Assembly (NCBI RefSeq): GCF_024343675.1
Contig: NZ_RJUD01000097.1
Location: 186,001-250,000, forward strand
Direction of reading: 5' to 3'
Length of the DNA stretch: 64,000 nucleotides
Source of the DNA: Lacihabitans sp. CS3-21
GTDB taxonomy: Bacteria; Bacteroidota; Bacteroidia; Cytophagales; Spirosomataceae
This document shows, piece after piece, positions 37,546 through 47,300 of the stretch (its first letter is position 1; each line of letters opens with the position of its first letter). The notes under the pieces are model-generated. The model did no database searches. It had not been told where the DNA came from and worked only from the letters and a program-made list of their open reading frames with translations. The translations under genes and the position numbers were made by a program.

Positions 37546-39648
37546 ATGATTGTTGCATTAATAGGAAATCCCAATTGTGGTAAGTCTTCGTTGTTTAATC
37601 ACCTTACTGGATTACGACAAAAAATAGGAAATTTCCCTGGAGTAACCGTCGATAAAAAAGTTGGTTTTTGTAAAATAAGTGATGGCTCAGATATTCAAGT
37701 GATCGATTTGCCGGGAACTTATAGTTTGTATCCCAATTCGCTTGACGAACAAGTGGTTCTCGAAGTTCTTACCAATCAAAACCATTCAGACTATCCAGAT
37801 TTAGCAGTTATTGTTGTTGATTCTTCCAATCTTAAACGTAATCTTTTACTTTTCGAAGAAGTAAATGATCTCGGTATTCCTACGGTTTTGGCTTTGAATA
37901 TGTTGGATGTAGCCAATGAAATCGGAATTTCTGTCAATACGCCAAAACTTGAGAAAATACTTGGAATTCCTGTGGTTGAGGTAAATGCGAGAGAGGGTAT
38001 TGGACTCGAAGGTTTGAAGTTGACCATCTTTAGAGCTTTAGAAAAAAAGCAAATTCACGAAAATGTAGAGGTGATTTCTGAAGAAATGAAACCTGCAGCC
38101 AAGGCTGTAAAGAAAAGGTTTTCTCTTAAAACTGATTATGCTGCCCTGCACTATTTAACACAAACCGACAAACTGACTTTTTTAAATTCGGAAGAAAAGA
38201 AGTTTTTGGGGAAAATCTCAGGAGAATTAAACCTTGACGCCGATGCTTTTCAGGCCAAGGAAGTCATGGATCGATATAAAGATATTGGCGTTACACTCAG
38301 CCAAGTGGTGGAAATTGAAGCTGAAAAGCATAATTCGCTTACCTTAACTCAGAAAATTGACAATGTTCTTATTCATCGATTCTGGGGTTATGTGATATTT
38401 CTTGGAATTTTATTCCTGATTTTTCAGTCAGTATTTACATTGGCCAACTACCCAATGGATTTGATAGACGGGGGGATAGCATCTTTAAATGATTTTCTAA
38501 AATCTGTACTCCCAGAATCCAAAATTACTGACTTGTTGACCGATGGATTGATTGCAGGAATAGGTGGCGTGGTTATTTTTATACCACAAATTGCATTTTT
38601 ATTTGCATTTATATCCATTCTTGAAGAGTCGGGATATATGGCACGTGTGGTGGTTTTGATGGATAAACTTATCCGTAAATTTGGAATGAGTGGCAAAAGT
38701 GTGGTGCCTTTGATTTCGAGTATGGCTTGTACGGTGCCAGCCATCATGTCTGCCAGAACTATCGGAAATTGGAAGGATAGACTTATAACCATCATGGTTA
38801 CGCCATTGATGAGTTGTTCTGCTCGTTTGCCTATTTATACTATCCTGATTGCCTTAGTTGTGCCTGATGATAAGCTATTTGGTTTGTTTGGTTTTCAAGG
38901 CCTTGCTTTGATGGGACTTTACCTTTTGGGTTTCTTTTCAGCTTTGGTTGGAGGTTGGTTTTTGAAAAAAATACTCAAAACCAACGAGCGGACATTCTTT
39001 GTAATGGAACTTCCGACTTACAAAAAACCAAGATGGAAACAGGTAGGTTTTACGATTTTGGAAAAAGTAAAAACCTTTGTTTTCGAGGCGGGTAAGGTCA
39101 TTGTAGCGATTTCGATTATACTCTGGGTTTTGGCTTCTTATGGGCCAGGGGAGGGTTTTTCAAAAGCGGAGGAAAGAGTAGCAGCTCAAAATATTGGACT
39201 CACGACAGACCAACTTGAACCCAAAATTGCTGCTGAAAAACTTCAAAATTCCTATGCCGGTTTGTTTGGGAAATTTATTGAACCAGCCATAAAACCGCTA
39301 GGCTATGACTGGAAAATCGGAATAGCTCTTATCACCTCCTTTGCGGCAAGAGAGGTTTTTGTCGGTACTATTTCTACTATTTACAGTATTGGAGCAGAGG
39401 ATGCCGACGATTCCACCATAAAATCTCGGTTGAAAAACGAAATAAATCCAGAAACTGGGGAGCCAGTGTTTTCTGTAGCCACTTCATATTCTTTGTTGAT
39501 ATTTTATGTTTTTGCCATGATGTGTATGAGCACCATTGCGGTAGTTTACAGAGAAACCAAGTCATGGAAATGGCCGATTATCCAATTGATATATATGAGT
39601 GCCTTGGCTTATGTTTCTGCTTTTGCTGTTTATTGGTTTTTGAAATAG
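37546..39648 (+). CDS. feoB: Ferrous iron transport protein B
   Basis: A 700-residue Fe(II) transporter. The N-terminal GTPase domain has G1 GNPNCGKSS (7-15), G2 region GVTVDKK, G3 DLPGTYSL (about 58-65) and G4 region ALNMLDVA (about 117-124). A helical spacer follows (170-260), then the membrane region with about eight spans, containing the metal-path motif SCTVPAIMS-like ACTVPAIMSAR (near 397) and MSCSARLPIYTIL (near 423). Length is normal. It works in the inner membrane to import ferrous iron under low oxygen or low iron. Confidence 0.96.
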   Translation: MIVALIGNPNCGKSSLFNHLTGLRQKIGNFPGVTVDKKVGFCKISDGSDIQVIDLPGTYSLYPNSLDEQVVLEVLTNQNHSDYPDLAVIVVDSSNLKRNLLLFEEVNDLGIPTVLALNMLDVANEIGISVNTPKLEKILGIPVVEVNAREGIGLEGLKLTIFRALEKKQIHENVEVISEEMKPAAKAVKKRFSLKTDYAALHYLTQTDKLTFLNSEEKKFLGKISGELNLDADAFQAKEVMDRYKDIGVTLSQVVEIEAEKHNSLTLTQKIDNVLIHRFWGYVIFLGILFLIFQSVFTLANYPMDLIDGGIASLNDFLKSVLPESKITDLLTDGLIAGIGGVVIFIPQIAFLFAFISILEESGYMARVVVLMDKLIRKFGMSGKSVVPLISSMACTVPAIMSARTIGNWKDRLITIMVTPLMSCSARLPIYTILIALVVPDDKLFGLFGFQGLALMGLYLLGFFSALVGGWFLKKILKTNERTFFVMELPTYKKPRWKQVGFTILEKVKTFVFEAGKVIVAISIILWVLASYGPGEGFSKAEERVAAQNIGLTTDQLEPKIAAEKLQNSYAGLFGKFIEPAIKPLGYDWKIGIALITSFAAREVFVGTISTIYSIGAEDADDSTIKSRLKNEINPETGEPVFSVATSYSLLIFYVFAMMCMSTIAVVYRETKSWKWPIIQLIYMSALAYVSAFAVYWFLK

Positions 39649-39652
39649 ACTT

Positions 39653-40750
39653 TTACCATTTCACTATTCTAAACACTATTTCTTTGTAGTTATCTCTTTC
39701 ATAGAGCACTCCAATTTTCCTTTTACTTATTTTAGCTATATCTGAATAAGCCGTAAAGTCGCTTTTCCCATCTTGGGCATCTATTAAAATTGATTTCGAC
39801 CAAGTTTTTCCTTCGTTTTTACTAATTCTAAGCGTAAGGTTATTGCGGTTTTTTATATCTGAAGCATTCGTGAAAGCAAGTTTCTTGCCACCAATATTTA
39901 ATAGACTGCCTTCACAAACGGGATCTATAAGTCTTTTATCAAAATGTTCGGATATCCAGGTTTCACCATTATCCTTACTTATAGCAACTATTCTTTGTTT
40001 TACATCACCTTTTTGATTTCTTACATTTAGCATTAATTTATCATTGGATAATTCTGCAGCACTGGCTTCATTACTCCCTTTTAGTTCCAGACTTTGACTC
40101 AACTTGAATGTTCTTCCATGGTCATCAGAATAGAATGCATGTGCGTGATAGTCTTCAAATTGTGCTAAAGGATTGCCTTCACTGTGATTGGCGGGCACAA
40201 ATAGCCTTCCTTTTTTTGATCCTTTAGTTAATTGTAAAGCATGCCCAGGCGTATTGGCGTACGATCGCCATTCTGAGGGTTTATGTGTTTGGGAAGTAAT
40301 ATCTATTGGAGCCGACCAAGTGTCTCCGTTGTCAGTAGAGGTGACATAAAGGACTTCTCTCTTTCCATTGCCCTTTCGCACTTCATTTTCATGGTTTGTC
40401 CCTATGTTATAAAAAAGGAACAATCGACCTTCTGGGTATTCTGGGTCTAAGAAATCAAAAACAGGGGCTGGATTGCCTGCTTGGAGTTTGTCATTGTCTA
40501 TGACAATTTTCAGTTTGCTCCAAGTTTTTCCATTATCACAACTTTTTCGCATTACTAAATCAATATTGCCAAAATCTCCAGCGTTGTTCACTCTACCTTC
40601 AGCAAATGCGATCAAACATCCGTTTTTTGCAATAACCATTGCGGGAATTCTAAAAGACTGGTAGCCTTCAGTACCAGAAGTAAAAATGGGTGTTTGAGCG
40701 AAAGTGCTAAATGTTAATAAAAAGCACAATATAGAAACCTGAATTCTCAT
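39653..40750 (-). CDS. Exo-alpha-sialidase (GH33-type)
   Basis: A 365-residue secreted six-bladed propeller. A signal peptide (1-18, ending TFAQ) is followed by the FRIPA motif (about 33-37) carrying one Arg of the sialate-binding triad. At least five Asp boxes are present: SCDNGKTWS, STDNGDTWS, SDDHGRTF, SKDNGETWI and SKNEGKTWS. A C-terminal LYERDNYKEI supplies the Tyr/Glu region. It should release terminal sialic acids from glycans. No nan genes for sialate use are in the window. Confidence 0.92.
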   Translation of the reverse strand: MRIQVSILCFLLTFSTFAQTPIFTSGTEGYQSFRIPAMVIAKNGCLIAFAEGRVNNAGDFGNIDLVMRKSCDNGKTWSKLKIVIDNDKLQAGNPAPVFDFLDPEYPEGRLFLFYNIGTNHENEVRKGNGKREVLYVTSTDNGDTWSAPIDITSQTHKPSEWRSYANTPGHALQLTKGSKKGRLFVPANHSEGNPLAQFEDYHAHAFYSDDHGRTFKLSQSLELKGSNEASAAELSNDKLMLNVRNQKGDVKQRIVAISKDNGETWISEHFDKRLIDPVCEGSLLNIGGKKLAFTNASDIKNRNNLTLRISKNEGKTWSKSILIDAQDGKSDFTAYSDIAKISKRKIGVLYERDNYKEIVFRIVKW

Positions 40751-40910
40751 ACTAGCTTAAAATATATACTTAAAAATGATATTGCAAAAGCACGAATAAT
40801 TGACCATTCAATATCAAATATAAACTTATGAAAAATTTAGAAAATAATAATTTTTAATATTAACGAATTCAAGTTTTAAATGCAATTTATAAACCCAAAT
40901 TAGTATTTCG

Positions 40911-41537
40911 TTATTTTAGAGTACTAATAATCAGTTTGTTTTTTACATAATGACATGTAAAGCCATTTATCCAAAGTTGAAAATATGGCTCGAAAGCATC
41001 TATAAGATTTAAATTTTCAAATTGTGGCCATTTAAAATAATTTGCTAACCATGGATCGTTAGATATAGAGTAATATGCTTCATCTAATATTCTAATAGGA
41101 GATTCAAAATTTAGAATTTTAACTATCCAGTCCAAAATTACGTGATAAATTATGTCGAATTCTGGAGTATTATAATCATGTTTTTCTTGATTATCTATCT
41201 CAATATCTTTAATTGATTGTAAATATTCGATCAGTTTTTTATTTCCAATTAGCAATGCTAATGCGTTAAGATTTGAAAGATGATTTTTCCCAATATTAAT
41301 TAAATAACTTTCATTTTGATAAATATCAAAATTAGTTTGAATTTGAGAATCTCGATAATACATTTTCATGAGACGATTTAAGTATAAATTTCCATTGTTT
41401 AATGGTGAAAATACTTTTTCAAGACCTTCTCCCGAGGGCATGAATTCTGAAAAAAAGCCTAAAAGACTGTGCTTATCAGTATTTTCAGGTAAATTAAATT
41501 CTGAAATAAGATATTTTAAATATTCCGTTTTGTTCAT
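40911..41537 (-). CDS. Hypothetical protein, no recognised family
   Basis: A 208-residue, Asn-, Leu- and Ile-rich soluble protein, probably mainly helical. I see no signal peptide, membrane span or catalytic motif. The coding sequence looks more AT-rich than its neighbours by eye, with 160 bases of AT-rich spacer downstream. It sits between sialidase and xerD genes. Its repeated acidic/aromatic pattern (for example NDPWLANYFKWPQFENL) could suggest an immunity-type protein, but nothing nearby supports that. Function unknown. Confidence 0.55.
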   Translation of the reverse strand: MNKTEYLKYLISEFNLPENTDKHSLLGFFSEFMPSGEGLEKVFSPLNNGNLYLNRLMKMYYRDSQIQTNFDIYQNESYLINIGKNHLSNLNALALLIGNKKLIEYLQSIKDIEIDNQEKHDYNTPEFDIIYHVILDWIVKILNFESPIRILDEAYYSISNDPWLANYFKWPQFENLNLIDAFEPYFQLWINGFTCHYVKNKLIISTLK

Positions 41538-41610
41538 TTTTATTTTATAAAAGCGACTTCTTTACTAATATTCAATCTGAAATCGTAAATCAATTCAATC
41601 GTCAATCACC

Positions 41611-42501
41611 TCATCCCCTCGGGTGAAATTCCTTCAAAGTTTGTTGTAAGTATGCTCTGTCCAAATGCGTATAAATTTCGGTGGTAATGATAGATTCATG
41701 CCCGAGCATTTCCTGAACGGCTCTAAGATCAGCTCCGCCCTCTACCAAATGCGTGGCAAAACTGTGTCTAAGTGTATGCGGCGAGATACTTTTATGAATT
41801 CCAGCTTTTTCTGCCAAGTCTTTGATAATTAAGAAAACCATCACCCTGCTAAGTGCTTTGCCTCTACGATTCAAGAAAAGGACATCTTCATGACCTAGCT
41901 CAATGTTTAGTTGCGAACGTACTTCATGAAGATAAATGTTTGAAAACTTTATTGCCTCTGTTCCAATGGGCACCAACCGCATTTTGTTGCCTTTTCCAAC
42001 TACTCTTATAAAACCTTCCTGAAACAAACAATCAGATATTTTTAGATTTATTAGCTCCGAAACGCGTAAGCCACAGCTGTACATTACTTCAATGATAGCT
42101 TTGTTTCGAGGACCTTCGGGAGTGCTAAGATCAATGCTGGCCATCATGGCCTCTATTTCATGTAAATGTAGGGTTTCGGGTAGTTTTCTTGTGATTCTCG
42201 GTGAAGAAATAAGTTCTGAGGGGTCAGCGAGTATTAATTTTTCTAAAATTAAAAACTCAAAAAAAGCCTTAATTCCACTCAGGATTCTGGCTTGACTGGT
42301 GGCTGAAAGTCCCAAATCGTTTAAAAAAACCAAGAAATTATGGATGTCTTCATCCTTTAGCGATGCAATATGTTTAGTTTCTCCACAAAATTGGAAGAGT
42401 TTTTCGGCATCTCTGACATAAGATTCAACAGAATTACCCGAAAGTCCGCGTTCGAGTTTCAGGTAATTCTTGAAGTTTTTGATATGGTCGAGCCATGTCA
42501 T
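41611..42501 (-). CDS. xerD: Tyrosine recombinase XerD
   Basis: A 296-residue site-specific recombinase. The N-terminal SAM-like DNA-binding domain (about 1-95) is followed by the catalytic domain with Arg in YSCGLRVSELINL (near 145), Lys in VVGKGNKMRLVP, HTLRHSFATHL (near 241) and HESIITTEIYTHLD with the nucleophile Tyr. All catalytic residues are present. With XerC it resolves chromosome dimers at dif during division. I choose the ATG 2 bases after the osmC stop over an upstream GTG-type start that would overlap it. Confidence 0.93.
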   Translation of the reverse strand: MTWLDHIKNFKNYLKLERGLSGNSVESYVRDAEKLFQFCGETKHIASLKDEDIHNFLVFLNDLGLSATSQARILSGIKAFFEFLILEKLILADPSELISSPRITRKLPETLHLHEIEAMMASIDLSTPEGPRNKAIIEVMYSCGLRVSELINLKISDCLFQEGFIRVVGKGNKMRLVPIGTEAIKFSNIYLHEVRSQLNIELGHEDVLFLNRRGKALSRVMVFLIIKDLAEKAGIHKSISPHTLRHSFATHLVEGGADLRAVQEMLGHESIITTEIYTHLDRAYLQQTLKEFHPRG

Positions 42502-42503
42502 GC

Positions 42504-42920
42504 TCAATTCAACCAATTGAAAATCATTTCTTGCTCAATATCAGGATGTAAACTCAGAGAAACCGGGCAAGTTAATGCCACTCTTTCATATCTTTTTTTA
42601 TCTGAATCCGAAAGGGGTGGTTCACAAGTAAAGTCAAACTCGGCTATAATTTTGGCTATTTTTCTCGGAGCTTCAGAAGTCATTATTTTGGTAATTTGCA
42701 CTTCTGTTCCATTAAATTCATGACCTGCATTTTGGGCTGCAATGCCAATTACTGTTATTGCACAAGCTCCCAATGAAGTGGCCGCCAAGTCAGTAGGAGA
42801 AAAGGCTTCGCCCTTACCGTTGTTGTCGGTCGGAGCATCTGTAACAACAGTTTTTCCTGATTTCAGGTGAGTCATTTCGGTGTTCAAGCCACCATTGTAA
42901 GTGATTTTTGAGGTTTTCAT
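42504..42920 (-). CDS. OsmC family peroxide-reducing protein
   Basis: A 138-residue protein of the OsmC/Ohr/YhfA superfamily. The first catalytic-type region is FSPTDLAATSLGACAITVIGI, where Cys54 is the conserved first cysteine. The second cysteine is in VALTCPVSLSLHP near 122. Both redox cysteines are therefore present, supporting thiol-dependent reduction of organic peroxides. The gene ends 2 bases before xerD, implying co-transcription. Confidence 0.92.
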   Translation of the reverse strand: MKTSKITYNGGLNTEMTHLKSGKTVVTDAPTDNNGKGEAFSPTDLAATSLGACAITVIGIAAQNAGHEFNGTEVQITKIMTSEAPRKIAKIIAEFDFTCEPPLSDSDKKRYERVALTCPVSLSLHPDIEQEMIFNWLN

Positions 42921-42982
42921 ATTTTTTGTTTTTCTCGCAAAGTCGCCTAGCCGCTAAGTTTATTCTTTTGCTCTGCTAAACT

Positions 42983-44257
42983 TTATTTTTTCATTAAATT
43001 TTCTATTTCTATTATTTCCAAAGGAATATCTTTCATTAAATCTTCATTACCATTTTTTGTTATCAAAATGTCATTTTCTAGTCTGATACCGAGATTTTCC
43101 TCATTGATATATATTCCCGGTTCCAAAGTTAATAACATTCCAGTTTCTAAGGGTCTTTTTCTATCTCCAACATCATGTACATCTAAACCGAGGTGATGCG
43201 ACACACCATGTGGAAAGTACTTTAAGATTGTTTTTGGGTCCTTGAGTAGTTCTGAAGCACTGCAAATTCCAAGTTTTACCAATTCTTTACCAATCAAGTT
43301 TTGGGTTTCTTTTTTTAGGTCCTCTATTGTGTTTCCAACTACCATTTGTTTTTTAATGGCTTGCATAACATACAAAACAGATTGATAAACTTCAGCTTGT
43401 CTCTCAGAAAATTTACCGTTTATAGGCAAAGTTCTGGTCATATCAGCTTTATAATTGCCATATTCCGCTCCGAAATCCATCAAAACCATCTCGTTGTTGT
43501 TACAAATTTCGTTATTTGTGATATAATGTAACACACATGCATTTTTACCAGAAGCCATTATCGGTTGAAAGGCATGATTTCTAGATCTTCCTTTATAGAA
43601 CTCGTGACTTATTTCAGCTTCAAGTTCAAATTCATAAATTCCCACTTTTAGAAATTTAGCCGCTCTTTCAAAGCCTAACTTTGTGATTTCAATGGCTTTT
43701 CTTATCTGAATTATTTCTAAAGGATGCTTGATAATTCTCAGATTGTCAATTATTTCTGATGAATTTATGAAGTTTTTATTCTGGAACTTCCGCTTTAGAA
43801 GTGTAGTTAAATATTTTTCTCTCGATCTGAAAGCTGTTCCTTTTCCTTGATTTAAATCTATGTGTGTGTAAATATTTAGGCAATTATTTAAATATTGTTC
43901 TATTTTTTGCCAAAATGCTGAACTCCATTCCACATTTTCAATTCCAGAAATCTCACTTGCTTCTTCTTTAGAAAGCATTTCGCCTTCCCAAACGCGTATT
44001 TTTTCGTTGGTTTCTCGAATAAAAAGTATTTCTTGATGAGGTGTTTTTCTTTTGTCGATGATTAAATATCCATCTTCTTGATCGATGCCAGTCAAATAAA
44101 AGAATGTGCTATTTTGAATAAAACCGAAGGTGCCGTCGGCATTGGTCGGGAGTGGGTCATTGGTTGAAAAAATGGCTACAGAATTAGGTAAGATTTTCTC
44201 TGCAAACTTCTTTCTGTTTTCTCTATAAAAGCTATTTGCGATTTTTTCGTACCTCAT
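42983..44257 (-). CDS. pepP: Aminopeptidase P (Xaa-Pro aminopeptidase, M24B)
   Basis: A 424-residue metallopeptidase removing N-terminal residues before proline. The N-terminal creatinase-like domain (about 1-165) is followed by the pita-bread domain with metal ligands: Asp in LMDFGAEYG (near 256) and YKADMTRT (near 266), His in FPHGVSHHLGLDVHD (near 351), Glu in LTLEPGIYI (near 383) and Glu in IRLENDILIT. All five ligands are present. It is cytoplasmic. Divergent from the subtilase gene at 44301. Confidence 0.95.
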   Translation of the reverse strand: MRYEKIANSFYRENRKKFAEKILPNSVAIFSTNDPLPTNADGTFGFIQNSTFFYLTGIDQEDGYLIIDKRKTPHQEILFIRETNEKIRVWEGEMLSKEEASEISGIENVEWSSAFWQKIEQYLNNCLNIYTHIDLNQGKGTAFRSREKYLTTLLKRKFQNKNFINSSEIIDNLRIIKHPLEIIQIRKAIEITKLGFERAAKFLKVGIYEFELEAEISHEFYKGRSRNHAFQPIMASGKNACVLHYITNNEICNNNEMVLMDFGAEYGNYKADMTRTLPINGKFSERQAEVYQSVLYVMQAIKKQMVVGNTIEDLKKETQNLIGKELVKLGICSASELLKDPKTILKYFPHGVSHHLGLDVHDVGDRKRPLETGMLLTLEPGIYINEENLGIRLENDILITKNGNEDLMKDIPLEIIEIENLMKK

Positions 44258-44300
44258 TTATTTCAGATTATATTTGCAATAATATAAAAAATAGGCTCAA

Positions 44301-45839
44301 TTGAATAGTTTGAAGTGTAGAATTTTGTTTTTTTTAGTTTTCTCATTTTTTATTTCTCAAGGACAAGATAAGTATTGGGTATTTTTCAAGGAACGGGATT
44401 TGTCTCAGAGCCAGCCAGTTTCTGATAAAACATATAAAAATAGAGAAAATCTCGGCATAAAAACCTACCAAGAGTCTGATTTCGGACCTTTTCAAGACCA
44501 AGTTAAGGTGTTTTCAGATTTTGGTTTAAAGGTGCAAAATACCAGTCGGTGGTTCAATGCAGTTTCAGTTTATTTGTCGGATGATGAGAGGAATAAAGTC
44601 CAATCTTTTCCTTTCGTAAAAGAAATTAGGAAGATTAATAATTGCCAATATTTAGCCACAAATAGCACTCCTAAAAATGAAGATGGAATTTATCTTTCCT
44701 ATGCATTGCATCAAATAAATGCCGGGGTTTTTCTAGAAAAAGGTTGGCTGGGTGAAGGTGTCGATATTGGCGTTATAGATGGAGGCTTTTTTGGAGCAAA
44801 TGAGGATGAAAGAATACAACATTTGTTTGAAAATAAGCAAGTTAAAGAAGCTAAAGATTTTTTTAGTCCACCGAAAATCGACTTTTATAGAGAAAAAAAA
44901 TCAGAAGGTGAGATTCATGGTACCATGGTTACCACCGCGATTGCTGGTTTTAATCCTCAAAAAAAGCAACTTTTTGGTGTAGGTCTAAAATCTAATTTTT
45001 ACTTCGCTCGTACAGAATCTTCTCAAAAAGAAGCAAGAATTGAAGAAGATAATTGGATTGCGGCCATTGAATGGCTGGATAGTTTGGGCGTAAGGCTGGC
45101 CAATTCTTCATTGGGTTATGCTACTGGTTTTACAAATCCTGCAGAAAGTTATAAGCCCGAGCAAATGGATGGTAAAACGAGTTTGATAGGTCAAGGAGCA
45201 AGAATGGCGGTGAATGAAAAGGGAATGATTTTGGTAGTTTCGGCTGGAAATGAGGGCGAAAATACAGTATGGGGAGGCATTGTGTCTACTCCCGGAGATG
45301 TGGAAGAGGTAATAAGTGTGGGTGCTAATGACAGCAATGGTTTAAAAATGGCTTATAGCAGTAAAGGTGTTGAAAATGTAGATTTTATAAAACCCGATTT
45401 AACTGTTTATTCTGAGTTTGGTACTTCTTTGGCAGCCCCTATAGTGACTGGAATTGTGGCCTTAATGATAGAAAAGAATCCAAATCTCAAATCCTCAGAA
45501 ATTAAGGAGATTCTGAAATTTTCTAGTAGTCTATCTTCAACTCCGAATAATTTTGTGGGCTATGGTTTTCCTGACTGCAGTAAGATTATAGCGTATTTGG
45601 AAAAGATGGACTTGATTTCAAAGAAAACAGAAACTAGAAAAGCTAAAAAAAATATTGTAATCAAAACCACGCAAAATGAAGGAACTGCAATTTTCCATAA
45701 AAAAGATGGTAGAAATGTGATTTCTCAAGAGTTTGTTAAAGCTTTAGAGGGAAGGCTTGAAATCAAAAAAAATGAAAATGTAAAGCAAACAACTTTGATT
45801 TTGAAAGACCGGATAATAGAAATCCTATGGAAGAATTAA
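44301..45839 (+). CDS. Secreted subtilisin-family serine protease (S8)
   Basis: A 512-residue exported protease. A signal peptide (about 1-21, ending FFISQG) is followed by a propeptide-like region (22-115). The catalytic domain has Asp in VDIGVIDGGF (near 157), His in IHGTMVTTAIAG (near 205), the oxyanion Asn in VVSAGNEGEN (near 316) and Ser in FGTSLAAPIVTG (near 375). The C-terminal 90 residues are basic and lack a recognisable T9SS sorting signature. It uses a TTG start. It ends with a 4-base overlap with the convergent amidase-like gene. Confidence 0.92.
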   Translation: MNSLKCRILFFLVFSFFISQGQDKYWVFFKERDLSQSQPVSDKTYKNRENLGIKTYQESDFGPFQDQVKVFSDFGLKVQNTSRWFNAVSVYLSDDERNKVQSFPFVKEIRKINNCQYLATNSTPKNEDGIYLSYALHQINAGVFLEKGWLGEGVDIGVIDGGFFGANEDERIQHLFENKQVKEAKDFFSPPKIDFYREKKSEGEIHGTMVTTAIAGFNPQKKQLFGVGLKSNFYFARTESSQKEARIEEDNWIAAIEWLDSLGVRLANSSLGYATGFTNPAESYKPEQMDGKTSLIGQGARMAVNEKGMILVVSAGNEGENTVWGGIVSTPGDVEEVISVGANDSNGLKMAYSSKGVENVDFIKPDLTVYSEFGTSLAAPIVTGIVALMIEKNPNLKSSEIKEILKFSSSLSSTPNNFVGYGFPDCSKIIAYLEKMDLISKKTETRKAKKNIVIKTTQNEGTAIFHKKDGRNVISQEFVKALEGRLEIKKNENVKQTTLILKDRIIEILWKN

Positions 45840-46645
45840 CTCACTCTCAAGACCATAACGCCTGCATGTTTTTTTATCCTCATTAAATATTGTTGGAGGG
45901 TTTCTTCTGAGATTATCACCTTCTTTTTTTCAATGGAAGCGTGCATCAAATAAAGTTTCCCATTTTTTCTTACAGCAAACCCTTCGTGATTCACATCTAA
46001 GCCAGCCACTGTGCTTGTAAACGCAATGATATCTCCAGTTTTTATGGCTGGCTCGTAAGTAGATAAGTCCTCTTTTTTAATATGATATATGGCCTTTTTA
46101 GCCAGATTTTTCTCCATCAAAACAATTTCTTCCAGCACTTTATCGTCTTTTGCAAATGAAGGATATAGGTTTCGGTGCTGACTCATGAAGTTTATTTGTT
46201 TGTCCATTTTCACACCTAGAATCGGACTTAAATCTTTCAAATAGTGGTTCTTTTCAGCCGTTTTAGCCCAATCCGTGAAATAATGAATCCTAGAGCCATA
46301 GCCATCAATTTTGCTATTTCGGTATCTCAAATCTTGTAAAATTCTCATATAGTTTGCAAAAGTGGGTTCCTCCGAATGTTTGGCCAAGCTGATGGCCATT
46401 ACATTCTCCACAAATGTGTAGCAATCAAAAGCATCGAGTTTGCAAATGAGTTTCTCTTCTGGACCCTCTAATGTCCCTCCTTGATAGGGCAAACCGAGAA
46501 AAGTTTGGCCGACCTGAAGAATAGTTTCATCTATACTTGCTTTTAGAGGAAGTTTTAATTTTTCCTCTACGAGCTTTTGATTAAACTGGGCCGCCAGATT
46601 TGTGCCTAACATACAAACAAATACAAATAGAAAAAGAGCTCTCAT
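45836..46645 (-). CDS. Secreted DUF1460 / N-acetylmuramoyl-L-alanine amidase-like protein
   Basis: A 269-residue exported protein with a signal peptide (about 1-18, ending NLAAQ). It matches DUF1460, an NlpC/P60-like cysteine peptidase fold whose members cleave peptidoglycan peptides. The nucleophile Cys is in KLDAFDCYTFVENV (near 76) and a candidate catalytic His in LDVNHEGFAV (near 222). FLGLPYQGGTLEG is also characteristic. It probably acts on the cell wall in the periplasm. It is 2 bases downstream of the Lrp-type gene. Confidence 0.9.
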   Translation of the reverse strand: MRALFLFVFVCMLGTNLAAQFNQKLVEEKLKLPLKASIDETILQVGQTFLGLPYQGGTLEGPEEKLICKLDAFDCYTFVENVMAISLAKHSEEPTFANYMRILQDLRYRNSKIDGYGSRIHYFTDWAKTAEKNHYLKDLSPILGVKMDKQINFMSQHRNLYPSFAKDDKVLEEIVLMEKNLAKKAIYHIKKEDLSTYEPAIKTGDIIAFTSTVAGLDVNHEGFAVRKNGKLYLMHASIEKKKVIISEETLQQYLMRIKKHAGVMVLRVS

Positions 46646-46647
46646 TT

Positions 46648-47109
46648 TTATATAATCGGTGCTGTTCTAGATAGACTTTCCTCTAACGAAATAAAAGTCT
46701 CTGTTCGTTGAATTCCTTGTACTTTTTGAATTTTATCGTGCAGTACATTCCTCAGATGGGCGGTATCTCTGCACATCAATTTTACAAATATACTATAATT
46801 TCCGGTGGTGTAGTTGATGCTTACTATCTCAGGAATCATTTTTAGTTGGTCTGCCACGTCGTCGTATTGTTCGCTTTTTTCGAGATAAATTCCCAAAAAA
46901 GCAGCTATATCCCAGCCGAGTTTCTTGGTATCTACACTGATACTGCTACCCGTAATTATGCCAGTCGATTCCATTTTTTTTACCCGTGTATGCACTGCCC
47001 CTGGCGACAAAAATACTTTTTCACCAATATCTCCGTAAGAAATCTTGGCGTCTTCTATCAATATTCTAAGAATCTTTAGGTCTATTTCGTCAATGTTTTC
47101 TTTTATCAT
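46648..47109 (-). CDS. Lrp/AsnC family transcriptional regulator
   Basis: A 153-residue regulator. The N-terminal winged helix-turn-helix (1-60) starts with IDLKILRILIEDAKISYGDI and has the recognition segment LSPGAVHTRVKKMESTGII. A C-terminal RAM/AsnC ligand-binding domain (about 65-145) has the TGNYSIFVKL pattern. It likely senses an amino acid or similar ligand. It shares a promoter region with the tRNA-like RNA gene on the other strand, only 190 bases away, though a regulatory link is speculation. Confidence 0.93.
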   Translation of the reverse strand: MIKENIDEIDLKILRILIEDAKISYGDIGEKVFLSPGAVHTRVKKMESTGIITGSSISVDTKKLGWDIAAFLGIYLEKSEQYDDVADQLKMIPEIVSINYTTGNYSIFVKLMCRDTAHLRNVLHDKIQKVQGIQRTETFISLEESLSRTAPII

Positions 47110-47222
47110 CTAAAAAATGTTTAGTGAAAATGTAAGTTATAGGTATTTTTCTAAAATTTATTTAGTTTAATATCAAAAATACTAAACAAAATTATAAAAT
47201 TTAAATAAAATAATAAATAATT

Positions 47223-47253
47223 TTTATCAAATCAAAAATTGGTATTACCTTTG
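47223..47253 (+). promoter_or_regulatory. Probable promoter of the tRNA-like RNA gene
   Basis: A TACCTTTG -7 box (47246-47253) matches TAnnTTTG exactly. A TTTA (47223-47226) lies at the consensus 19-base spacing in place of TTTG. Transcription would start near 47260, about 40 bases before the acceptor stem. Confidence 0.55.
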
Positions 47254-47300
47254 TAATGTTTTCAAAGAGAGACGAAAACGATCTGAGTTCTTAATTATAA

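Noticed and set aside
41611-42501. Prophage or integron signal from the tyrosine recombinase
   Set aside because: The protein has XerD length and motifs, no attachment repeats are visible, and neighbours are ordinary chromosomal genes.
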